Assembly (NCBI GenBank): GCA_019454915.1
Contig: JACFNM010000138.1
Span: 1 to 9,931 of the forward strand
DNA length: 9,931 bases
From: Chitinophagaceae bacterium
GTDB lineage: Bacteria; Bacteroidota; Bacteroidia; Chitinophagales; Chitinophagaceae
Direction of reading: 5' to 3'
Both the position numbers and the translations under genes were made by a program. The notes under the pieces are model-generated. The model was not told the DNA's origin and did no database searches. It was given only the letters and a program-made list of their open reading frames with translations. Shown piece after piece: positions 1-6,350 of the stretch. Position 1 is the stretch's first letter. Each line of letters starts with the position of its first letter.

Positions 1-27
1 TATTGAAATACTTAATATTTTTCTCAT
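1..27 (-). CDS. 5' end of probable SusD/RagB lipoprotein gene (cut by window edge)
   Basis: An ATG at 27-25 opens a frame reading MRKILSISI before the window ends. It lies 22 bp after the stop of the SusC gene on the same strand. A short basic start followed by hydrophobic residues is what a lipoprotein signal peptide begins with. In Bacteroidota a SusC gene is nearly always followed directly by its SusD partner, the surface lipoprotein that forms a lid over the SusC barrel and helps to bind substrate. The signal-like start is seen; the SusD identity is inferred from position. No Shine-Dalgarno sequence precedes it, which is normal for this phylum. Confidence 0.7.
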
Positions 28-49
28 AATAAATGAATTCAACGTTGTT

Positions 50-3000
50 TTAAAATCTGATTGACGCGCCAAAAACTACGGTAGTAGTAATGGGATAATT
101 ATTAATACCACTTTCTGGATCATATCCTTGGGGATACTTATTCATACAAAACAGATCCGAAACACTGGCATACAACCGGATATTTTGAAGATAATTCTTA
201 TACAAGCTTTGGGGAACATTATAGCCCAAACTGATATTTTTAATCCGTAGATAGCGCCCGTTAAACATCCAGAAATCCGACATCACATAATTACTCCCGG
301 GATTGGAATAAGTAAGACGTGGATATTTTGCCTCTATGTTCTCCTTAGCCGTATTATAATTGCTGTAGTAATTGCCGTCAACCAAAGTCGTTATATTCAA
401 CCAGTTCTGCATAAGTGGCTGCACCCAATCACTTTCCATGCGTACATTTTGCTTACCTACACCCTGAATAACAATCCCCAGATCAAAGTGTTTATAATCA
501 AAACTGATATTCGCACCATAGGTATATCTGGGGAGCGACCCGCCTAATAACACCCGGTCATATTCGGGCGAAATACGACCGTCCGGGTTGCCGTCAGTAC
601 CCGACACATCAACATATCTTACGTCACCAGGTTTAGTACTGCTGCTAATCAGAGCGGCACCGGATAAATCGTCACTGGTTTGAAAAAGCCCGTTAGTACG
701 ATAGCCATACCACTCGTTAAACTCACTTCCTTTAACCTTAATCTGATCTCCCAAAAACTCCGTACCGCCTAAGTCACCCATTACTGATTTAAAATCGGAT
801 AGGTTGAAATCAATTTTATATCCGACCTGTCCGATCTTGTCTCTCCATCCTATGTTTATCTCCCAACCAGTTGTATGCATCTTTCCTGTATTCTGGTCAG
901 GGTTATCAAATCCCATGTAGGTAGGGATTTGAAGCGCCAGCAACATGTCTTTTGTATTTTTCTTGTAATAGTCTCCGGTAAAATTCAACCTGTTATCTAA
1001 AAAGCCCGCATCTATACCTACGTTATAACTTTCTGTCGTTTCCCATGTAATATTCCGGATGGCATAGCGGGGTTGAGCTGCCCCCTGTTCTGACACAACA
1101 TTTCCACCCTGAAAAAATAAAGCGCTTTGAAATGCCATAGTTGCCTGGTAAGGATAATTACCAATACGTTCATTACCCAATGTACCGTAGGACACGCGGA
1201 ACTTCAACAGAGAAAGAACAGACGAGGAATTGCGCATAAAGTCTTCTTCAGAAATAACCCAGCCTGCAGACACAGAAGGGAAAACACCCCACCGGTTCTC
1301 TTTAGCAAATCTTGACGAACCGTCGTATCTGACATTTCCCTGTAGTAAATACCGATTTTTATAATTGTAGGTAATACGTCCAAAATAAGACTGGCGCGCA
1401 TATTCTGAGGCTGAGCCGCTATTATCTCTCAGTTCCAGAGGCCCGATATTCAGATAAGGATAATTATCCAGGTCATAATTATCCCGGGAAGCTCCCAAAA
1501 CCTCACTATGCGTATAATAGTCTTCGTACCCCGCCAGCAATCCAACCGTATGAGAACCAAACGTTTTATTATATTGGGCGGTGAATTGATACGTTATCGA
1601 GTTATTGTCATTTCTGTTTTCCCATAAGGTGGTGGGATTCTGGATATACCCTCCCAATATAGTAGGATCATCCGACAAATACCACGGAATTGATTTTCGA
1701 AAGTTTTTTTGTTTGGTAAAGTTCAGTGTGGGAGCTACAATTGCCTGGATATTCATTCCGTCGAAAGGGTCGAAATTAAGTCCTACTCTCGCATTCATCT
1801 GGCTAAACTGTTCTTTTTTGAACCCACCCTCTTTTACCTGGGCATAAATATTATCTCCCGTTTTACCTTCCGCATAACGGCCATCTTCCCATGTTGCTGC
1901 ATATACCGGCGGCGAAAACCGGGTGATCCGTAAAAGATTCAAATTAGTATATGGTTGTTGGTTTATTGTGCTTTTAACATTAATGTCGAGAAAAGCCTTC
2001 AGATATTTATTGATGTTCAAATCATTATTAACTCTCGCCGTAATCCTGTCGTATGTATATCTTTCATAAATGGCGCCCATCTTGTCATAAGCTATAGAAG
2101 CAGCGGTCCGAACCTTTTCTCCTCCTCCATAAATCCTTAGGACATGGCTGGTGCGTGGGGCATATTTTTTAAAGATCAGGCTGCTCCAATCAGTGTTTGG
2201 ATACTTGTCGGGATTCTCTCTATTCAATTGACCATAATTATCAATGGTTTCTTTGCTGTAAACAGGATATTCGTTGGATCCGTTCCCAGCATCATTCCAC
2301 CTGGTTTCATTAAGCATTTGCATATAACGTGTCACGTTAACAAAATCGGGAACTCCCGTAGGTATTTCCATTCCTCCTTCCACATTATATTCTATGCCAA
2401 ACCTATTCGACTTCGCCCTTTTAGTAGTAACAATGATAACACCTGCTGAAGCCTGTGAGCCATAAATGGAAGCAGATGCGGCATCTTTCAAAACGGATAT
2501 GCTTTCAATATCATTGGGATTAATATCATCTATATCTCCAATCTGTACTCCATCGGCAATGATCAATGGATTTGAATTACCGATGGTTGTGATACCCCTT
2601 ATTCTTATAGTTGCTGATGTGCCGGGTGCGCTGCTATTACGTGTGACCATTACACCGGGTACCGCTCCTTGTAAAGCCTGTGAAACCTGTAGTGTTTTTC
2701 TCTGAGCAACATCGGCACCCGCAACAGTTGCAACCGATCCTGTTAGATCTATTTTCTTCTGCGTCCCATACCCCACTACCACGATATCATCTAACCCGGC
2801 CACAGCCTGTTCCAGCACTACATCAAAAACGGTTTGGCTACCAACTTTAATGGTTTTACTCTGAAATCCCACAAAGGAAAAAACCAATTCCACATTATTA
2901 ACCGAAGGAACCGATAATTGAAACCTTCCGTCCGCATCCGTGACGGTTCCTGTTTGCGTACCCTTCACCACTACGCTTACGCCTTCCAAAGGTTCATTGC

Positions 3001-3451
3001 CGTTATTCGTTACCCGGCCGCTGAGGGTAATATCCACCGGGGGAACCTGTATCTCCTTTAATATATTTTCCGGAGGAGGCGTGGTTCTTATTCGCGGTTT
3101 AATTACAATGAGTTTCCCGATGATCTGATATTCAAGAGATTGCCCCCTCAAACAATAATCCATGACCTCGGGGACGGGGGCTTCGCGAACCTCAATATTA
3201 ACCGGATGGGCGGCTTTTATAGTAGGTTCATCCCAGATAAAAGAAAATCCCGTTTGGAGCTTTACCTCGTTAAAAACCTGTTCCAACGAGGCATTTCTTA
3301 GCGAAAGCGTTACTTTTTGTGCAAATCCGGTCGCGTTCGCACAAAGGCCTACAGCAATTAGTAATACTGTTAATTTCATCGCCAACAGCGTTTGATTTGG
3401 TATCCGGGATCTTATATAATGCCCGGCTTTACAAAGAGCTTTAAAATGCAT
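50..3451 (-). CDS. SusC/RagA-type TonB-dependent outer-membrane transporter with STN signalling domain
   Basis: This is an outer-membrane beta-barrel importer of 1133 residues, powered by TonB. In order it shows a long leader with signal peptide (cleavage likely at A44|Q45, after TGFA) and an STN domain at about 46-118. A carboxypeptidase-D-regulatory-like beta domain follows at about 143-214 ('SGRVTNNGNEPLEGVSV'), then a TonB box near 221-233 ('DDIVVVGYGTQKK'). The plug is at about 236-345 ('LTGSV', 'SIRIRG'-like 'TIRIRGITTIG', 'ISVLKDAASASIYG'), and the barrel runs to a terminal phenylalanine, the usual outer-membrane insertion signal. The STN domain is found in transporters that also signal to a FecR anti-sigma factor, and fecR lies 122 bp upstream. 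The start at 3451 keeps the family's long leader; M25 (start at 3379) is an alternative that leaves a normal signal peptide. The substrate cannot be told from sequence: a glycan is usual, but peptides or other ligands are possible. Confidence 0.95.
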   Translation of the reverse strand: MHFKALCKAGHYIRSRIPNQTLLAMKLTVLLIAVGLCANATGFAQKVTLSLRNASLEQVFNEVKLQTGFSFIWDEPTIKAAHPVNIEVREAPVPEVMDYCLRGQSLEYQIIGKLIVIKPRIRTTPPPENILKEIQVPPVDITLSGRVTNNGNEPLEGVSVVVKGTQTGTVTDADGRFQLSVPSVNNVELVFSFVGFQSKTIKVGSQTVFDVVLEQAVAGLDDIVVVGYGTQKKIDLTGSVATVAGADVAQRKTLQVSQALQGAVPGVMVTRNSSAPGTSATIRIRGITTIGNSNPLIIADGVQIGDIDDINPNDIESISVLKDAASASIYGSQASAGVIIVTTKRAKSNRFGIEYNVEGGMEIPTGVPDFVNVTRYMQMLNETRWNDAGNGSNEYPVYSKETIDNYGQLNRENPDKYPNTDWSSLIFKKYAPRTSHVLRIYGGGEKVRTAASIAYDKMGAIYERYTYDRITARVNNDLNINKYLKAFLDINVKSTINQQPYTNLNLLRITRFSPPVYAATWEDGRYAEGKTGDNIYAQVKEGGFKKEQFSQMNARVGLNFDPFDGMNIQAIVAPTLNFTKQKNFRKSIPWYLSDDPTILGGYIQNPTTLWENRNDNNSITYQFTAQYNKTFGSHTVGLLAGYEDYYTHSEVLGASRDNYDLDNYPYLNIGPLELRDNSGSASEYARQSYFGRITYNYKNRYLLQGNVRYDGSSRFAKENRWGVFPSVSAGWVISEEDFMRNSSSVLSLLKFRVSYGTLGNERIGNYPYQATMAFQSALFFQGGNVVSEQGAAQPRYAIRNITWETTESYNVGIDAGFLDNRLNFTGDYYKKNTKDMLLALQIPTYMGFDNPDQNTGKMHTTGWEINIGWRDKIGQVGYKIDFNLSDFKSVMGDLGGTEFLGDQIKVKGSEFNEWYGYRTNGLFQTSDDLSGAALISSSTKPGDVRYVDVSGTDGNPDGRISPEYDRVLLGGSLPRYTYGANISFDYKHFDLGIVIQGVGKQNVRMESDWVQPLMQNWLNITTLVDGNYYSNYNTAKENIEAKYPRLTYSNPGSNYVMSDFWMFNGRYLRIKNISLGYNVPQSLYKNYLQNIRLYASVSDLFCMNKYPQGYDPESGINNYPITTTVVFGASIRF

Positions 3452-3524
3452 AGCTTTGTTTGGTTTTTGGTTAATAAATAAGCGGTCTCACACGATTGCT
3501 ATTATGATGTTAACCCAAACTTCC

Positions 3525-3553
3525 GGCCAGGAGCGGTAGTGACGCTTCTGGCC
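3525..3553. repeat. Strong hairpin between fecR-like and susC-like genes
   Basis: An 11-bp inverted repeat, GGCCAGGAGCG at 3525-3535 and CGCTTCTGGCC at 3543-3553, has a 7-nt loop and a single imperfect pair. On the minus-strand transcript this pair is A-C; on the plus strand it is a G-U wobble. It begins 20 bp after the anti-sigma stop codon and ends 73 bp before the SusC start. No U-run follows it on the minus strand, so it is not a classical terminator. It could be a partial terminator, an mRNA 3'-end stabiliser or a processing site that uncouples transporter from regulator expression. Confidence 0.6.
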
Positions 3554-3573
3554 TTTCATTGAGGTTATCCGTT

Positions 3574-4749
3574 TTACTGAATAATAATCTTCCCTGCTTC
3601 AAGCTTCGGAGAAATCCCGTATTGCTCAAGCGCTTTCAAAACATCCGACAAATTCACATCCCGGGTTATTACGCCCCCAAACCTGGCTTTCGGTACTCCA
3701 TTTTTATAAACCACTTCCACATCATACCACCTGCTAATCTGACGCATTAAAGAAGCCAGATCAATACCTTTCATCCGAAAAAAGCCATCTTTCCAGGCCA
3801 TCACCTGCTCCAGATCAACCTTATCGGCCACCGTAATCTCCCCCTGCTTTACTATTGCCTGCTCTCCGGGCTTAATCCTGGATGCCTGTTGCCGATCCGC
3901 TACCTGAACAGAGCCTTCCAGAAGAGTAATCCTGATATCTGCTTCATCATCGTACGCGTTTATGTTGAAATGAGTTCCTAATACTCTTATCATAGTTTCC
4001 CCTTTAGAAACGATAAAGGGCCTCCTGGCATCCGACGCCACTTCAAAGTAAGCCTCTCCCTCTATAGAAACTTTTCTTTCGTTGCCCGTAAAAGGTACCG
4101 GATAGGTGATAGACGACCCGGCATTCAGCCACACCCGGCTGCCGTCTGTCATGGTCATGTCTACGACCCTGCTGCCGCGGGGATTAAAGAGCGTATGATG
4201 ACGAACTTCAATTGAACCACTACCCCTCTCATAGGCTATTCTGCCATCCGCCAGCTTCACCAATTCCACGCCTTCCTGCCTGTCTAAAGAACCATTCAGT
4301 ACGCTATCCAGGTATATCTTTTGACCATTGTCCAGTGTAATCATGGCGCGATTCATTTCAGGCGCTGCTATTTCACTCTGTCTCGAAATCTGCGCTATTT
4401 CCTGCGGCTGTTCATTTTTACGAAATACCAGGAAATAGGCGGAGAGGCCCAATCCCAGCAATATTGCCGATGCAACGGCTACACGACGCCAGATTACCCG
4501 ACCTGATGAAACCGGCAGCCGAAGTACAGTAGCCTGCTTTTCCGTTATCGTTCGGAAAATCAGATCTGCCTTTTCTTCCGCCATGTCTTTGTCATCAGAC
4601 AACCCGTCATACAATTGATCAATAATTTGTGCCCTGCTGTTTTCTAAAGAAGGATCCAACCAAAGTTGATAAAATTCCCTTTCATCATCTCTGGTCAGGT
4701 TCTCGTGAAGATACTTGTGAAATAATTCTTTAAAGCGTTGCTCTTTCAT
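3574..4749 (-). CDS. FecR-family anti-sigma factor with DUF4974 domain
   Basis: This 391-residue inner-membrane protein holds an ECF sigma factor inactive and transmits a signal from the outer-membrane transporter. The N-terminal cytoplasmic part (1-87) carries the sigma-binding region. A single membrane helix lies at about 88-109 ('VAVASAILLGLGLSAYFLVF'). The periplasmic FecR domain is at about 189-282, with the family motifs 'NPRGSRVVDMTMTDGS', 'VWLNAGSSITYP', 'VSIEGEAYFEVA' and 'VLGTHFNINAY'. A C-terminal DUF4974 domain covers about 322-390 ('FRMKGIDLASLMRQISRWYDV'), which in this family faces the STN domain of the transporter. The conserved G258-T259 pair matches the GT site at which some Pseudomonas FecR-like proteins cleave themselves; whether this one does is inference. 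It lies 87 bp after the sigma gene and 122 bp before susC, so a sigma/anti-sigma/transporter unit is clear. Length is normal for Bacteroidota members. Confidence 0.95.
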   Translation of the reverse strand: MKEQRFKELFHKYLHENLTRDDEREFYQLWLDPSLENSRAQIIDQLYDGLSDDKDMAEEKADLIFRTITEKQATVLRLPVSSGRVIWRRVAVASAILLGLGLSAYFLVFRKNEQPQEIAQISRQSEIAAPEMNRAMITLDNGQKIYLDSVLNGSLDRQEGVELVKLADGRIAYERGSGSIEVRHHTLFNPRGSRVVDMTMTDGSRVWLNAGSSITYPVPFTGNERKVSIEGEAYFEVASDARRPFIVSKGETMIRVLGTHFNINAYDDEADIRITLLEGSVQVADRQQASRIKPGEQAIVKQGEITVADKVDLEQVMAWKDGFFRMKGIDLASLMRQISRWYDVEVVYKNGVPKARFGGVITRDVNLSDVLKALEQYGISPKLEAGKIIIQ

Positions 4750-4809
4750 AAATTATTGACGTCTTTACATATTGATTCCTCAGTCCTTATCCTTTATTAT
4801 ATAACTATA

Positions 4810-4827
4810 GACCCCGAAACGAGGGTC
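4810..4827. repeat. Small hairpin between sigma and anti-sigma genes
   Basis: GACCC at 4810-4814 and GGGTC at 4823-4827 form a 5-bp stem, extendable by an inner CG/CG pair with a bulged A. It starts 9 bp after the sigma factor stop codon. On the minus strand it is followed by UAUAGUUAUAUAA rather than a U-run, so termination is doubtful and cotranscription with the anti-sigma gene remains likely. Confidence 0.3.
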
Positions 4828-4836
4828 AGGAGGCCA

Positions 4837-5442
4837 TCAGAAAAAAATAAATCCGCAAGAGATAAGAAACAGGATGAGTAAGTTGGCACTATCCATACGA
4901 TGACCGATAAATAGCCGGATGGATCGTAACGCCAGCTTCATGTATTTTTTTGAGGTATATACAGAAATGTGAAGGTGAGAAGCCACCTCTTCATGGGGTA
5001 ACCCTTCCCGGCGATGAAGGATAAATACTTTTCTCTGCTGGGGCGGAAGAAGATTGACCGCCGTTTCCAGCATCCGGGTATATTCCCAATCGGCGATCTC
5101 ATTTTCCGTATCACTGACGATAGCCTTTTCCGGCGGCAGATGAGCAAGCCCCAACTTTTCCACGGACTGAGCCCGGAGATAATTGATGGCAGTATTACGT
5201 GCAACGGTGCGCAGCCAGGCATTGAAATAAACGACATCCCGTAGCTGCTCCCGCTTTTCCCACACTTTTAAAAAAACATCCTGCACCAGTTCCTGCGCCA
5301 GGCTTTCGGACTTGGTAATGAGCATCCCCAGCGCATAAATTCTCTTCCGGTAGCGATCATACAGCATTCGGAATGCCGCTTCATCGCCGTCTGCCACCCG
5401 GGGCAGCAAATCTTTCTCATCATATATGGACGCCTTTTCCAT
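4837..5442 (-). CDS. ECF-family RNA polymerase sigma-70 factor (Bacteroidota FecI-like)
   Basis: This alternative sigma factor directs RNA polymerase to a small regulon, expected to include the susC gene next door. From the chosen start it has 201 residues. Sigma region 2 covers about 22-90 ('FRMLYDRYRKRIYALG', 'LAQELVQDVFLKVWEKR', 'FNAWLRTVARNTAINYLR'). Sigma region 4 covers about 121-175 ('LLPPQQRKVFILHRREGL', 'HEEVASHLHISVYTSKKYMK'), with a clear helix-turn-helix. I chose the ATG at 5442 because it gives the usual short lead into 'DEKDLLPRVADGDEAAF'. An upstream in-frame ATG at 5499 would add 19 mostly hydrophobic residues that do not fit the family. The C-terminus ends in a hydrophobic tail ('LLILFLISCGFIFF'), a trait I associate with Sus-linked sigma factors of this phylum. 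The cognate anti-sigma gene follows 87 bp downstream. Confidence 0.92.
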   Translation of the reverse strand: MEKASIYDEKDLLPRVADGDEAAFRMLYDRYRKRIYALGMLITKSESLAQELVQDVFLKVWEKREQLRDVVYFNAWLRTVARNTAINYLRAQSVEKLGLAHLPPEKAIVSDTENEIADWEYTRMLETAVNLLPPQQRKVFILHRREGLPHEEVASHLHISVYTSKKYMKLALRSIRLFIGHRMDSANLLILFLISCGFIFF

Positions 5443-5534
5443 AGCAGTTAAAAACTGGTAATCGGAAATAAAAATACTGAAAAATTGGTTGAGTCGCAAA
5501 TAGAAAGTACACGCTTGTCAATCCCCACTGACCT

Positions 5535-5565
5535 CAAAGCTAAACTACCACACAAGATTCCCATA
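5535..5565 (-). promoter_or_regulatory. Candidate housekeeping promoter for the sigma factor gene
   Basis: On the minus strand, TAGCTTTG at 5542-5535 matches the Bacteroidota -7 consensus TAnnTTTG exactly. TATG at 5565-5562, 19 bp upstream, matches three of four bases of the -33 TTTG element. Transcription would start near 5529, about 87 nt before the preferred sigma start at 5442 and 30 nt before the alternative one at 5499. The motif is short, so this is a suggestion rather than proof. Confidence 0.4.
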
Positions 5566-5671
5566 CACAATACACCTATAGATAGAGATCAATGACTGAT
5601 GATGCTTATTAACCGATTATACGACCGGCAAGGAATGCCCGGCAAATTGGCGAGGGCGCGGATTTTTAGAA

Positions 5672-5742
5672 ATAACGCTGATAGGAAGCTGTTCGGCTCG
5701 TCTGTCGCCAAGTCCCCATGCAGTTCAGCTCTCACGTGTTAC
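5672..5742 (-). repeat. attC-like imperfect palindrome downstream of the small membrane protein gene
   Basis: On the minus strand this 71-nt element starts GTAAC and ends GTTAT. Its inner arms AGCTG (5730-5726) and CAGCT (5691-5687) extend with mismatches to 8 of 11 positions (AGCTGAACTGC against GCCGAACAGCT). Between outer and inner arms, TGA and TCA also pair, with unequal spacers. Nested arms ending in AAC and GTT, with extrahelical bases and unequal spacers, are the layout of integron attC sites. The ends do not match the full RYYYAAC/GTTRRRY consensus, and no integrase is visible. It could instead be a plain structured 3' element. It lies 28 bp after the stop codon of the preceding gene, where a cassette's attC would be expected. 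Confidence 0.35.
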
Positions 5743-5751
5743 CCCGTTTCC

Positions 5752-6333
5752 GGTCAACGTGTTTTAGTATTTATTTTTCGTCAAATTGATTGTTTGCTTT
5801 TCTTGTTATAGTGCGTTCGTCATTTTTCTGCAATAAAATTTTAAACAAGAGTAATGCAAAGATTAGTGTCAGGATAGAGAAATATTTTTCAAAGCTTGTC
5901 TGAGCAAATAAATTGCCGATAGTATTCAATGAAAAAAAGGCGAAGAAAATCCAAAGAGCTATGTCAATAAATTTATGTTTGATATTTTTGGATTTTAGCG
6001 AAAGCATCCATATCAAAAACAAATTCAGAATAATGGAAATACTTTCTAACACATACATCTCCTGATCGGAGCTTAGCCGCCCTCCCCAGACAATGTCAAA
6101 CGGAATGATTTTGAATACAATTAAACAGTGGAAGGCTATAACCAAAACTAACAGTCCTATTAAAACCCTAATTGTATTTCTTTGAGTAATCATCATTCGT
6201 TTCCCATCTATTCGTTCTCGTGCCGTCCGAAGATTCTACAAAACGCATCAAAAGAATGGTTCTATATACTTCATTTTGGTTGTCGCTTTGTTCTAATGCC
6301 TGATCTTTTAAGCTGATCGCCAACACGCTGACC
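5752..6333. repeat. 12-bp imperfect inverted repeat bracketing a single gene (possible cassette or mobile unit)
   Basis: GGTCAACGTGTT at 5752-5763 and AACACGCTGACC at 6322-6333 are inverted copies with 11 of 12 bases alike. Between them lies only the small membrane protein gene. The sequence ACGTGTT also recurs at 5734-5740, inside the adjacent attC-like palindrome. No target-site duplication is evident outside the repeats and no transposase is present. Repeats this short could arise by chance, but their tight placement around one orphan gene is suggestive. Confidence 0.3.
5771..6196 (-). CDS. Small four-helix integral membrane protein of unknown function
   Basis: This is a 141-residue protein with four predicted membrane helices at about 10-31, 48-67, 75-97 and 103-122. 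A hydrophilic first loop carries 'IPFDIVWGGRLSSDQEMYVLE', and the tail is charged ('KNDERTITRKANNQFDEK'). The loop motif and the 'SLNTIGNLFA' stretch look like a conserved Bacteroidota family of hypothetical membrane proteins, but I cannot name a function. No enzyme motif is visible. Two adjacent ATG codons offer the start; the first is used here. Its gene stands apart from its neighbours (154 bp from the upstream oxidoreductase, over 270 bp from the sigma gene). It is bracketed by repeats that suggest cassette-style acquisition. It is AT-richer than the genes on either side, which fits both its hydrophobic make-up and possible transfer. Confidence 0.8.
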   Translation of the reverse strand: MMITQRNTIRVLIGLLVLVIAFHCLIVFKIIPFDIVWGGRLSSDQEMYVLESISIILNLFLIWMLSLKSKNIKHKFIDIALWIFFAFFSLNTIGNLFAQTSFEKYFSILTLIFALLLFKILLQKNDERTITRKANNQFDEK

Positions 6334-6350
6334 TGAGGTTATCTCTAAAA

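Noticed and set aside
2144..2449. Plus-strand open frame of 101 codons inside the SusC gene
   Set aside because: It is antisense to the conserved transporter coding sequence and has no recognisable domain or start signal.
3525..3553. Reading the fecR-susC hairpin as a classical intrinsic terminator
   Set aside because: The minus-strand sequence after the stem is GGAAGTTTGGG, without the U-tract required; it is kept only as a hairpin of unknown role.
4938..5237. Second minus-strand frame of 99 codons within the sigma factor gene
   Set aside because: It overlaps the conserved sigma region 2/4 coding sequence in another frame and resembles no protein family.
5599..5811. Plus-strand open frame of 70 codons between the sigma factor and membrane protein genes
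   Set aside because: It crosses the attC-like palindrome and the 3' end of the membrane protein gene, and its translation shows no domain or signal.
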